From Isochrysis galbana (lineage: Eukaryota > Haptophyta > Isochrysidales > Isochrysidaceae), in NCBI GenBank assembly GCA_018136815.1, contig CM030940.1, positions 2,525,915-2,589,914 on the forward strand: 64,000 nt of DNA, read 5' to 3'. The notes beneath the pieces are model-generated. The model was given only the letters and a program-made list of their open reading frames with translations. It had not been told where the DNA came from and searched no databases. Shown piece after piece: positions 55,304 through 64,000 of the stretch (the first letter of the stretch is position 1; each line of letters begins with the position of its first letter). Made by a program: the position numbers and the translations under genes.

Positions 55304-56340
55304 ATGGGCCGCCGGCTGCTCGTCGCGGGGGACAAGTCTCACGCGGGCAAATCGACCATCTCACTTGGGCTCCTAGGTGCCCTGCTGGAGGCCGGATATG
55401 CCCCGAGCGAGCTCGCGTACATCAAGCCTGCCACACAGTGCGTCTCCTCAACGCTGACTGCACGTTTCTGCCAAGCAAATGGAATTGACTACATGCACGT
55501 CGGGCCCGTCGTGTTCTACCGCGGCTTCACACGTTCGTATCTCGACGCGGCAGCTGAAGCTGTCTCAAGAGGAGGATCGGCACCCGACGGCTCTGAGCTT
55601 GTGGCAAAATGTTCGGCAGCTGTGGAGAAGTTGTCTAAAGACAAGAAGATCATCATCATCGATGGTGTCGGCTACCCATCTGTCGGCTCCATCGTCGGGT
55701 GCTCTTCGGCAGATCTTGCCCTAGCCTGCGCAGCTCCAGTTCTATTAGTTGGGAAGCCCGGAGTCGGCGACGCCATCGACTCCTTCAATCTGTGCGCTGC
55801 TGCCACTTTCAACATTTGCTTTGCTCTAGTGGTGTAATTGACTCCTTGCACCCTGCTAGAACCCATGAATCCTGGAATAGTCCCGCGCGCTGTCGGCCCA
55901 TGCCGTCTCACATTTGCCCTCGCTATCTCTGCAGGTGCGCAAGATACTTTGAAGCCCAACGAATACCAGTCCTTGGAGCCATATTCAACAAGGCGCCCTT
56001 GAAGGGCTTCTATGGGCGAGACTCGTGTGATCGATATATACGTCAGTATTTTGCCTGCAGCCGCCCACACCAACGTGTCTACGGCGTATTGCCAGCCGCA
56101 GAGGGTCTAGATACAGGCGCCGAGGAGTCTTGCTCGTTCGCGTACAGGCATCCGGAGGCACAACCAGATGCAGGGCCCATGACGGAAGCAGACCTAGTAG
56201 CCATGAAGCGCATCACAGAGTTGTTCCATCAGTATGTGGATGTGAAGAATCTGCTCGAGGATCTAGAGACAGCTAGCGAAAACCCTGCCTCTTACTGTAG
56301 GCCGGCGACCTTCTTTCCTGGCACATCGAACTCAACTTGA
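55304..56340 (+). CDS. BioD/CobB-type P-loop NTPase, two exons
   Basis: Exons 55304-55791 and 55935-56340 join (143-nt phase-2 intron) to 297 residues. RRLLVAGDKSHAGKSTISLG is a deviant Walker A in the position used by dethiobiotin synthetase and cobyrinate a,c-diamide synthase-like enzymes. YIKPATQC stands where BioD has KPVxSG. KIIIIDGVGYPSVGSIVGCS matches the VEGAGG..P region, followed by APVLLVGKPGVGDAIDSFNL and PVLGAIFNKAP. After that it lacks the usual glutaminase domain. These proteins ATP-activate a carboxylate, but the substrate here cannot be told; dethiobiotin is possible given the biotin synthase in the window, yet KPATQC and the length (BioD about 225) argue for caution. The intron ends carry the same hexamer GTGCGC. 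Confidence 0.7.
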
Positions 56341-57680
56341 AAGACGTTCGAATCCTCGTGTGTGTTGCTCCTACGTTGCTCCGTCATATGTCATCCTCCT
56401 GTGCTTGCTCCACCTCTCCTAGTTGGAGTGAGCGCTGCATGATTCGCGCGTGCTGCTCCTTGCCCGCTCAACAACGATTTCACGTGAGGTTCCGAGGAGG
56501 TGATGTTTCCGCGCATGTGGCAATGAGCAAGCAAGGCTCTAAACGCGTGTGCATGGTGGTGTTGGTGATGGTGTGCGTGTGCGTACGCGTGTGTATGTAT
56601 GGTATGTATGGCTTGTGGCGCTCGCACTCAGCTGCATGTGTTCATGTTGGATCGAGCAACTAACTTTGTAGTTGGTTGCGACGGGGCGCGCCTCGTGTCA
56701 CTGTTGTGGTTGTCGTAGAATTCTTTTGCGTAGATTTCTTTCGGGTACTCGTGATTCAAGTGTATACTCGTACTTGGTTCGCCCATGAGGGGGCAGCCGC
56801 CATCCCCCCCCCATCTCCACTCCTCCCCTACTGTGGGGGAGGAACCACGGACGACGGACGGAAGCACCCACCCTCTTTGCATGTATGGCATGCCACATGC
56901 ATGGAGCAGACTGCAAACTGTCCTGCTGACCCACTCTTGCTCTCTTCCCCACAGACGCTCGCCTGGCTCGCTCGCCCTGGCCTGTCGCGGCCAGTCCATT
57001 GCTCCAGCACCCTCTCGCATCCGCGATCGACCTTTTTTGTTTTAGAAGTAGTCTACGTTTTCATGCCCCCTCTTTGTAGGCTAGGCACCGTTAGAAAATC
57101 TTCCGCCTACACTTTGCCCTTCCACCTGCTGCGCCGGCGGCCTACGTATGCGTGTGTATGACGCGGAGGAGCGGAGGCGGAGGCGGAGGCGTTCCGCGCG
57201 CCGGCGCGGGGGGAAGGCCCCCTGCGGTATTTGCTGGCCCCACAGCCACAGTTTTCCGTTTTTGCTTTTGCACTATTTTTTACTGTTTTTCTTGATTCTC
57301 AAAAACGGTTGTATTTGTCTTTCTAGTACTACGACCTCGGCCGTCCCCCGTGGGAAAAAACGAACGCGACAAACGACAAAGACAAAGATTCATTTGTACT
57401 TGAGTAACTTGTATTCGACGGCACGCGGCACGCGGCCTTGGGGACGCGGGGGTGGACGCGGGGGTGGGGAGCGGATACGTGAGAGTCGTGGGCCCGAGGC
57501 TGCGTGCGCGGCGAGTGTTGGAAAGTTCCAACGTTCGCTCGGCGCACTCGTGCTCGTAGTGAGCAGATGTGATTGATAGTGATAGATACATCGTGATATT
57601 GCCTGGCCATCCGTCTGGAAGGAGACGGTAGGTGTGCGCAGGAGTCTGTGAATGTGATCTCCCTCGTGTATCTTAGTCGT
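56341..57680. other. Intergenic with retroposon and TIR-element pieces
   Basis: 56663-56690 has a retroposon head (AACTAACTTTGTAGTTGG); 56765-57050 resembles the body at 38085-38330, including ACTGACCC(A)CTC and CTTCCCCACAG. 57130-57340 is an inverted partial copy of the TIR-element core (compare 38805-39000). No gene. Confidence 0.55.
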
Positions 57681-58150
57681 TGTCTGAGGGGGTCGGTGCG
57701 CAGGAGTCTGTGAAGACGCCATCCGTCAGAGCGGTGGTGCTTCCAGAGGCCTCGATTTCGCCGAGGGAGAGCGCGATCTCCCCCCGCGCGGGGGAGGGGG
57801 GATGGAGGGGGCGGGGGGGGGCGGAGGGGCGCGAGGGGGCGGGGGGCGGGGGGGGGGCGGCGGAGGTGGCCATCCACGGGAAGGAAGACGGGCCCTTCTT
57901 TTCTCTGCTGATTGCTGATATAGACGGAGGAGGTGTGTGTAAGAGAGAAGAATATCCTGTGGGCAAAGAAGAGTGCCGGGGGGAGGGGGGAAGGGGGAAA
58001 GAAAGCGGGGGGAGGGGGGGAGCGGGGGGGGGGGGGGGAGGGAGAGGGGGGGAAGCAAAGGGAAAGGAAGCGTTGAGAAGAGGAATATTGGGTGCAGGAC
58101 GGTCTGCTCTCGTCATTGCCGCGTCCGACGCGTGGCCGGCCCAGCTGGCC
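57681..58150 (+). promoter_or_regulatory. G-run 5' flank of the orphan gene
   Basis: Dense G-runs at 57795-57865 and 57975-58050. The reading frame of the downstream gene is open through this region but codes for Gly/Arg/Glu-rich low complexity, so I treat it as 5' flank. Confidence 0.4.
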
Positions 58151-58621
58151 ATGGAGGTGCACATAGCGAGCACTACACCCTACGGCCCGAGAGAGGCGAC
58201 GGAGGAGAAGGAGGCTGAGGATAGCATGCAGAAGAGACTTAAGGCTCAGCTGCGCCACGCTCTGCTCCATAAGGATGGGCCAAACTGCTGGGCGCTGGTC
58301 CTCTTCTCGGAGGCATGCTTCACGGCGACTACCTACAGCAGGGAGCTCGTCAAATCAGAGGGCGATCTCGTGCGGCTGATCTCGTACCGCGATGGAAATT
58401 TTGTCTTCCTCGCTGATGGCCACCATCACGAAAGCGGGATTCAGGCCGTGTACCACGCCAAAGACGAAGAGTTCAACATCAAATGGGTGGGCTGCGGCCT
58501 TGGCTTAAGTGGAGGCTACTGCCTAGCTGGACCCGATCTCGAGCATCGTTTCTGGAATGGACATGCGATTCCATCCTCTCCGAGCTCTTCTAGTAGCAGT
58601 GACGAGGAGAGGCCCGGATGA
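58151..58621 (+). CDS. Orphan protein, 156 residues
   Basis: Start at ATG 58151 (MEVHIASTTPYGPREATEEK). The body is compact and looks folded: KRLKAQLRHALLHKDGPNCW, ALVLFSEACFTATTYSRELV, VRLISYRDGNFVFLADGHHH and VYHAKDEEFNIKWVGCGLGL; it ends in a Ser-rich acidic tail. I recognise no domain. An upstream in-frame stretch, GILGAGRSALVIAASDAWPA, could extend the protein. Amino acid use is balanced, unlike the low-complexity frames around it, which supports a real gene. Confidence 0.55.
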   Translation: MEVHIASTTPYGPREATEEKEAEDSMQKRLKAQLRHALLHKDGPNCWALVLFSEACFTATTYSRELVKSEGDLVRLISYRDGNFVFLADGHHHESGIQAVYHAKDEEFNIKWVGCGLGLSGGYCLAGPDLEHRFWNGHAIPSSPSSSSSSDEERPG

Positions 58622-60574
58622 TTCGACTCTCTCGCCATTCCAGCATCCGCAGGCTTAGTCAAGTGCATCACCTGCATCACCCGCGTTGGTGATTCATGTT
58701 GAATTTTGATCGCGTGGGCGCTGCTTGGTTTGCGCTGGCTCAATACCAAGCAGAAAACTTCGAAGACTTCTCCTTGGCGGATCTTTTCTCGTTGATCTTG
58801 ATCATCTGAGAGTCTGTCTGTCCATGCGTCCTTCCTCTGCCCTGCTGCCGACTTCGTGGCGAGGCCCCTCTTTGTCAGCGCTTTTTCCTCATCCACAGCC
58901 ATAGCCATGCGATGGAAGCGTTCGGTTTCCTTTTGTAAGAGTAGCCATAGTGTGTCGATGCAGGCGATGAGGAGTTCGTGCCAGCAATGTTCATTTCCAT
59001 CGGCACGTGATAGAGATTTGTGACCAATAGTGACGGCCCATCCATGCGCTAGCCAATATGCAGCGGGGGCGCGGGCACGCGAGCGTCCGCAGCAGCAGCA
59101 TCGGCTATGAGATTGTGCCAGCTGTCATGAGGCTGACGTGCGGTGGGTGGAGAAAAACATATCGTTAACGTTAAGTAAACATGGGCAAAGCCGGTGCAGC
59201 CAGCGAGGTGCTGGGCGGATGCGATGGGGGGCCGGAGCTGGAGCGGCAGAAGACTGTCTGGTCAGGCCATGCACAGGGCCACTAAGAAGCACAGCCAAAG
59301 AAGAGGCGGCGCATATGTGGGCCCAAGCGAGTGAACATCTCAAAGACATACCTGCTACGTGTGCGGCGTGAGACAGTGTGGTTGCGCTACTCCCTGCTAT
59401 CCTCCCTTTGCCTACCAACTTCTCCTTCCTCCTCCCCCAACAGGTCCTTTGAAAAAATGTCTTCATAGTCTCGCCACTCGCGTTGCCCTGGGGTGGTTCA
59501 TTCGCAGCCACGCCCGCTCCCTATCTCGCTCCCTCTACTGCCTTGCGGCTACTCCCCTTGTGCTCTACATCGGGACCCGGGATGTGGGTATTGGTCGGGG
59601 TTGGATGTAGGGTGTGCGTACCGGTCCTCAATGGTCTAGTTCCCTCCTTCCTCCTGCGCCACCGGGCGGCCGATCAATTTTCGTCGTTCGTGTCGTCTTG
59701 AAAACAACTATCCTGATTTCCAAACCCCTCTAAGAAGCCACACCTGGCTACAGCGGAGACATGCACAGCACATGTGAGCACATGAGGGACACAATCAGTA
59801 CACCCTTGCACGTAGCCCCCCAACAGCTACCAACACCTAAGCCTGCGCACCCCCAAAAACAAAATTCCACAACCTCTCCCTAGGTAGGGGGAAATCTTAC
59901 ATCAAGGGAAACAACGCGCGCGCCCGGGGGGGGGGGGGGGGGGAGGGGGGGTCAATACTCGTAGAAGTCCGAGCGCCGAGCTACTCGGAGCACCTTAGAG
60001 TTAGAGGGTTCTGCGGTCGCACGGTCGCACGGCCCCGCCGCCCCGCCCGGGGGTCTGTGAAGTGTGGTGAGAGGCTGTGGTTGGTGTGTGCGATGGAGTG
60101 GCAGGGCCATGGAGTGTAGTAACATGTGATGTACAGATCGAAGGGAGCACGGGGGATGAGACGACACGGGCGGGGGAAGCAGGCGTGGGCGAGAGTGAGG
60201 TCGAGGGGTCGACCTCGACCGACATGGGGACAGGCGAGACGAGGACGAGGCACGAAGGCAGACGGGAGAGGGACGAGGGCGCTCGAGCGGTGGCGCTGAG
60301 CGAAGAAGAAGCCGTGGGGAGAAGACACTCACGGGAAAGGGACACGCGGGGGGGAGAGAATACGCGGGAAAAGGGAAGGATGAAACGAGGCCTTGAACTC
60401 AAGGGAACACTCGGGAGGGGACGAGGAGGGGAGAGAAGGGGGAAACTCCCACGGACGGGGGGGAAAGGGAGACGACCCCAAAGAGAATGGACGGGATGAG
60501 GGCGCGATGCGGGGAGGGGCTCCCATGGGACCTATTTTTACCATTACCATTACAAGGATGCCCTTATCTTGCTT
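58622..60574. other. Intergenic
   Basis: Nearly 2 kb. 59350-59420 resembles the retroposon tail at 2575-2650. 59918-59950 is a G-run. 60077-60499 (+) is an open frame of 140 codons rich in Gly/Arg/Glu/Thr with no known relative; I do not call it. Confidence 0.45.
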
Positions 60575-60697
60575 GCTATAGCCGACGAATATAATTTTTA
60601 ACAAATTTTTATTGGTCGCGGCGCGGCAAAGGGACGAGACTAGCGCTCACCCAAGACAGGACTCCCTGCCGCGGCAAGCGCGAGCACCCTTCCCCCC

Positions 60698-61705
60698 TTA
60701 TGCCACACGGCTCATCACTAGCTTTCTGCCTACGCTAGCGGGAGCGCCCCTCCCTCCGCACTCAGACAGCCCCTCACACCAGGATCCTATTTTGGTCTCG
60801 CAGGCAAGGGGGCCTAATGGGAGGGTGATGAGGAGCAACTCATCAAAGAGGAGCTGTGGGGAAGGAGATGGCTGAGTGGGGGCACTATACCCTTGCGCTA
60901 GGCATGGGCAGCGACGCCACTTCAAGACATGCCCTCCCTCTTGTCTTGAGTTGAAATTTTTGGTGCTTGAACCAAGAGGCAAGAAGGTTTGTGCTATTTG
61001 GGTTGGTTGGAGTTGGAAGAGGGAGTGGGAGAGAGAGTCAAGTGTTGCAAGAGGGCCCAAGGAAGGGCACTGAGTTGTAGGTACTTGTGGCCCACAAGAG
61101 TGGGGCGAAAACGAAATGTGTGTCAGCATGGGTCTTGAGTTGAAATTTTTGGTGCTTGAAACAGAGGGCAAGGGAGTTTGTGCTGCTTGAGTTGGTTGTA
61201 GTTTGAAGAGGGAGTGGGAGAAGGAGTCAAGTGTTGAAAGAGGGCCCAAGGCAGGGCACTGAGTTGTAGGTACTTGTGATCCACAGGAGTGGGGTGAAAA
61301 CGAGAAGTGTGTCAACATGGAAAACAGAGGCATGGGGTGCTGCTCTCCGTGGAAGATTGATGGTTGTGAAGTGCCCTCCCATGTTGGGTGCACTGATGGT
61401 AGAGGTTTCCACCATGGAGAGGGCAGCTGAGCTGCCCTCCCACATGAGGTGCTCTTGGGGTGGGAGGGTTTCCCACTGGAGGAGGGGGTCTCAAAGACCC
61501 CCTGCATGGTACGCAAAGCTATGGTGGCAACCTGTTCGGTGCCAGTGCTCGCCACCCCGCGCACTTGCGCGGGTGTGGTTTGGATGGGTTGGATGGGCTC
61601 TGAGAGGGCTTTCTGACGAGCCGCCTCGGGCGGCGTGGGGCGTCCCAGGTGGGGCGCGGTGGCGAGGGTCGCCTGGGGCTCGGGAGCGGTCGCGGCACGC
61701 TCCAT
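60698..61705 (-). CDS. 335-residue retroposon ORF, Pro/Ser/Thr-rich with duplicated 63-residue unit
   Basis: Opens MERAATAPEPQATLATAPHL 28 nt after the element's 5' end and runs to TAG at 60698. Two in-frame 63-residue units contain STKNFNSR, MLTHISFSPHSCG, QVPTTQCPSLGPL and SLSHSLFQLQPTQ. No RT, endonuclease or zinc finger. The composition is that of a disordered protein, and part could be chance openness, but the frame fills the element almost exactly, starts at the conserved ATG of the head, and the duplication kept the frame. Could be a LINE ORF1-like RNA-binding protein; untested. Confidence 0.4.
   Translation of the reverse strand: MERAATAPEPQATLATAPHLGRPTPPEAARQKALSEPIQPIQTTPAQVRGVASTGTEQVATIALRTMQGVFETPSSSGKPSHPKSTSCGRAAQLPSPWWKPLPSVHPTWEGTSQPSIFHGEQHPMPLFSMLTHFSFSPHSCGSQVPTTQCPALGPLSTLDSFSHSLFKLQPTQAAQTPLPSVSSTKNFNSRPMLTHISFSPHSCGPQVPTTQCPSLGPLATLDSLSHSLFQLQPTQIAQTFLPLGSSTKNFNSRQEGGHVLKWRRCPCLAQGYSAPTQPSPSPQLLFDELLLITLPLGPLACETKIGSWCEGLSECGGRGAPASVGRKLVMSRVA
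60943..61320. repeat. Tandem duplication, 2 x 189 bp
   Basis: Units 60943-61131 and 61132-61320 both start GTCTTGAGTTGAAATTTTTG and end CA(G/A)CATGG. They differ at roughly one base in ten. Confidence 0.92.
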
Positions 61706-61749
61706 AGTTCAAACTATAACAATAGTTTTTTCGCTATAGCCGACGAATA

Positions 61750-62228
61750 GACGTCAACGAATTCCACCCACTATTTGAGAGCGTGGACAACGAAGAGCTA
61801 GCACCGAGCCCCGGGCCCCAGACTAATTAATAGCCTTAGCACGAAAACTAGAGATAGAACACCTGGTCGGGCAAGAGAACGGAAACCACATAGACGACTA
61901 GGGCTAAGGCCTGAGCAAACGGGGCAATGAGCCCCACGTGAAACGCCCTCCCATGGGGAAAGCCGATCGGCTGGGCCCCTACAACGCGACGCGCTAGAAT
62001 GCGCCGTCAACCAACCATAAGCCAAGAGGCCCGCCCCCCCTCCCCCTCCCCAACGCCAGACCCAAAGTAGCGCACATGGGTCGACACCCCGAAACCCGAA
62101 ACCGATGAAGAAAAAGGAACGAGGGGGGGAGCGGGAAGGAGAGTGGGGATGGGGCAAGGGCGATGTCGGACGGGGACCCCGATAGATGGGAATGCAAGCA
62201 GTAGCGTAGCGGTCACCTTCGCAAGAAT
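61750..62228 (+). mobile_element. LINE 3' end (ORF2 terminus and 3' UTR)
   Basis: 61755-61830 reads EFHPLFESVDNEELAPSPGP; after a shift, 61831-61903 reads ALARKLEIEHLVGQENGNHI and a stop, homologous to SLAGKLGIEHLVETETAKHR at 19000. The 3' UTR has CAAAGTAGCGCACATGGG and AAAAAGGAACGAGG, and ends GTAGCGTAGCGGTCACCTTC, GCAAGAATATTTTTTT. Imperfect flanks GCTATAGCCG (left) and GCTGTAGCCG (right) may be its target duplication. Confidence 0.82.
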
Positions 62229-62245
62229 ATTTTTTTCGCTGTAGC

Positions 62246-62669
62246 CGTAGTGCGCTCTTGATCTTGGGTTTCCGCTCCCTTGTGACGCTTGTTTTGTACG
62301 CGCGCTGTTGTGAGTGTCCGATGGGTCGAGCCCGAAATTGGTAACACTACCACTACTTGCGCACGGCGGGCAGACGGGCGAGCACAAACCATTACGTTAA
62401 GGCTGGTTGTAAGTCACCATGAGCCATGAGCAGCGCCATCAAGGTGAGACAGAGTAGCTTGCTTGCAGCATCATCACCATCACCATCATCATCACAGGAT
62501 TGGGAAAGGTCCATCAACGCGTACAGAATTGTACGATGCAGCCCTCGCTTACCACCTCACCATCACTCACAACAAACGCAAGCCCGCTCCACCAAGAGTG
62601 TGTGCATCGGTGAGCTACCACCGTGATGTGCATTTAAAGCGCCAATTTGAGAGTTGAAGCCCCCCTGAG
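62246..62669. other. Intergenic
   Basis: About 420 bp with a CATCAC repeat (62468-62497). No exon recognised; probably the 3' UTR of the protease gene on its right side. Confidence 0.5.
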
Positions 62670-64000
62670 CTAGATACTTGTTTGAAACGCAGACGGCCAC
62701 ACCTCCTGCGTCAAGCGCCACGTCGTCCAATCCTCGATTGGTGTCGCACCTGTACCATCGTCGTCATCGAAAGCTGCGACATGAGGATTGCCGAAAACGT
62801 GGACGAGCAGTCTAGGCAACGTCAAAATATCGCGCGCCAAGGCAACAACCTCCCCAAAGGTCGTCTCCTCGACAGCTGCTGCAAGGCGCTCATCACGATC
62901 AAAGCGGAAGTCCTCCTCCTCAATGGGCCCCCATCGTGTGTGAAAAGCCTCGGAGAGGGTACGGTCGGGCTCAAGCAGACGTGTGGCCAGAGCTGAACGC
63001 GCCAAGGTGAACTCGGAGTCCGTGACGTTTTGGGGCAGCATTTCTGAAATACCGCGCATGTACCCATCAATTGCTCGTTGCAAGTGTGGCGGCGGATAAA
63101 GCTTAGATAGAATCGTGACCTGGAATCCAGCCACAGTGTCTATGCCTCGGCCCGTATCTCGCGCACTCAATGAAACGGCGTAACCGAGTTGCTGGCGAGT
63201 GCGCAATTCGTCGAAGAGTGGCTGCTTGATCAGCCGAAGGAGCAGTCGGAGCTTTGCCTCAACTCGCACGTCAGCGCCGAACTGCCCGCATTGGTAATAA
63301 CACACCACGCCGGAGTTGTTTTCTTCCTCTGAGAGCGGCTTCAACTGCAGTCGCCACGTGCCGACTTGTAGTCGAGTCACGACCGATGACGCCCATTCGC
63401 TACGTTGGAGATGCATAGAGCGAGTCACCCGCATTTCCCGAAGAATGATACTAGCTAGGTCGAGAGCTCCTTCGCAGCTCATGTTGCCAAACGTGAACAG
63501 GCGGGTCCCCAGTCTCGTAATAACGTCCGAGTGAAAGTGTCGAAGAGCTTCCAGTTCCAGCTCCTCCGCAGCAGTGAGGCGTTCAGACACCGGTACGCGC
63601 TGAGGACACAACAAGAGCTCGAGGAAATATGACGCAAGAGTATCTGCGCGCGACTTTGAATGCGAACGCAGGGAGCGCACAAGGGCATCTCGCTTCGCCT
63701 CGAAAAGGGGCTCAAAGCCGCGATCGTCCCATGTAAGGAGAGCCTTGATGAGCACCGCCGCGAGGGCGGGGAGCTTTTGCGAAAACCCCCACAGGAATAA
63801 TTGAAAGCCCAAATTAGTTGGCTGCAAAGACCAACGCATTCCCGCCAAGAAAGCGGGATACAACGCTGTGGCTAGCCTTTGATCAAGCAGCCGAAGCCAC
63901 AGCGTCATTGACGCGGGTGTCCCAAGCATCGTGCACGAAGGCGAACATGAGAAGGCGATCGCAACATGAGCCTTTGGGCGCCCGAATCCTATGTGGGTCT
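62670..64000 (-). CDS. M16 metalloprotease (insulysin-like), C-terminal half, 5' partial
   Basis: An open frame enters from the right edge (RPKAHVAIAFSCSP) and ends at 62670; about 443 codons are visible. M16A enzymes (insulin-degrading enzyme, nardilysin) cleave peptides inside a closed chamber; the zinc site HxxEH is in the N-terminal half, outside the window. Seen here are the family's inactive C-terminal domains: WLRLLDQRLATALYPAFLAG (compare LNEYAYAAELAG), GFQLFLWGFSQKLP, FEAKRDALVRSLRSHSKSRA, FGNMSCEGAL (HGN motif), VVCYYQCGQF, then LFDELRTRQQLGYAVSLSAR, matching the FxxLRTKEQLGYIVxSxxR hallmark, and RLLEPDRTLSEAFHTRWGPI. Single exon over this length. Insulysin rather than presequence protease, from the RTRQQLGY block. 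Confidence 0.93.
   Translation of the reverse strand, partial: THIGFGRPKAHVAIAFSCSPSCTMLGTPASMTLWLRLLDQRLATALYPAFLAGMRWSLQPTNLGFQLFLWGFSQKLPALAAVLIKALLTWDDRGFEPLFEAKRDALVRSLRSHSKSRADTLASYFLELLLCPQRVPVSERLTAAEELELEALRHFHSDVITRLGTRLFTFGNMSCEGALDLASIILREMRVTRSMHLQRSEWASSVVTRLQVGTWRLQLKPLSEEENNSGVVCYYQCGQFGADVRVEAKLRLLLRLIKQPLFDELRTRQQLGYAVSLSARDTGRGIDTVAGFQVTILSKLYPPPHLQRAIDGYMRGISEMLPQNVTDSEFTLARSALATRLLEPDRTLSEAFHTRWGPIEEEDFRFDRDERLAAAVEETTFGEVVALARDILTLPRLLVHVFGNPHVAAFDDDDGTGATPIEDWTTWRLTQEVWPSAFQTSI

Larger units (their letters stand above)
60592..61732 (-). mobile_element. Retroposon with single ORF, perfect 17-bp TSD
   Basis: 1141 bp between GCTATAGCCGACGAATA at 60575-60591 and 61733-61749. 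On the - strand it starts GAAAAAACTATTGTTATAGT, the head also seen at 1360, 14538 and 25010, and ends AAAAATTTGTTAAAAATTA. It contains one ORF (61705-60698). A 189-bp segment is tandemly duplicated (60943-61131, 61132-61320). Confidence 0.9.

Noticed and set aside
55304-56340. Naming this gene dethiobiotin synthetase
   Set aside because: KPATQC and the extra C-terminal length do not match canonical BioD; only the P-loop group can be supported.
59125-59511. 128-codon - frame
   Set aside because: Mixed composition without motif, overlaps an apparent retroposon tail; no evidence for a gene.
60077-60499. 140-codon Gly/Arg/Glu-rich + frame
   Set aside because: Biased composition with open shadows on the opposite strand; cannot be told from chance.

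Overview
The window is nuclear DNA of a eukaryote. Most genes are split by short GT-AG introns (about 76-190 nt) that can be joined in frame by eye, and the rest of the sequence is dense in retroposons, DNA transposons and microsatellites. The gene set (mitochondrial ATP synthase subunit d, CNOT9, a GCKIII-type kinase, a PiT phosphate permease, biotin synthase, an M16 protease, a PAS-HSF regulator) together with the GC-rich, G-run-rich composition suggests a unicellular alga or related protist. I cannot place it to phylum; a haptophyte- or stramenopile-like alga is only a guess.

Layout of genes. + strand: kinase C-terminus (2-919), PAS-PAS-HSF regulator (5883-8787), biotin synthase in five exons (12228-13825), acidic repeat protein (17166-~18450), ATP synthase subunit d in four exons (29072-30459), GOST-like seven-helix protein (52121-53944), BioD-like P-loop protein in two exons (55304-56340), orphan (58151-58621). 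- strand: MGQYF-type pseudogene (15088-15666), 333-residue coiled-coil protein in three exons (19901-21092), TTC33-like TPR protein (25494-26325), CNOT9 (27435-28304), GCKIII-like kinase (35702-37825, N-lobe not found), IQ-motif coiled-coil protein (40628-42193), PiT transporter (44565-46412), M16 metalloprotease C-terminal half (62670 to the window edge). CNOT9 and ATP synthase d are divergent and share a microsatellite-filled promoter of about 770 bp. Genes look independent; there is no operon logic. The only shared theme I see is biotin (biotin synthase, plus a BioD-like P-loop protein 41 kb away), and that link is weak.

Between the genes the DNA is built from mobile elements whose boundaries can often be fixed by target-site duplications (TSDs). 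(i) A family of roughly 0.7-1.1 kb retroposons without reverse transcriptase, with 16-17 bp TSDs, a 5' head ending near ATGG followed by G/C runs and a strong hairpin, and the same 3' tail as the resident LINEs (2742-4620 with 3435-4308 nested inside it, 9308-~10090, 10145-11210, 31227-32091, 38073-38813, and a relative with a 335-codon ORF at 60592-61732). (ii) LINE fragments: reverse transcriptase 15826-16496, ORF2 C-terminus 18452-19350, 43340-43850 and 61750-62228. (iii) Elements with inverted ends and 8-bp TSDs: a 182-bp MITE (10679-10860), a 1298-bp relative (37948-39245), and a hAT element (32182-33771) that keeps a BED zinc finger but carries a Ty3/gypsy pol fragment in its middle. (iv) LTR-retroelement remnants, including a very short element with near-identical 310-bp repeats (48513-49995) and one carrying a phage-like ENP/QPW domain (23332-24562). 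(v) An 84-bp-arm foldback element (42855-43097).

No tRNA, rRNA or CRISPR array was recognised. The points most worth following are the PAS-PAS-HSF fusion, the hAT/gypsy chimera, and the structured short retroposon family that appears to use the LINE machinery through a shared tail.
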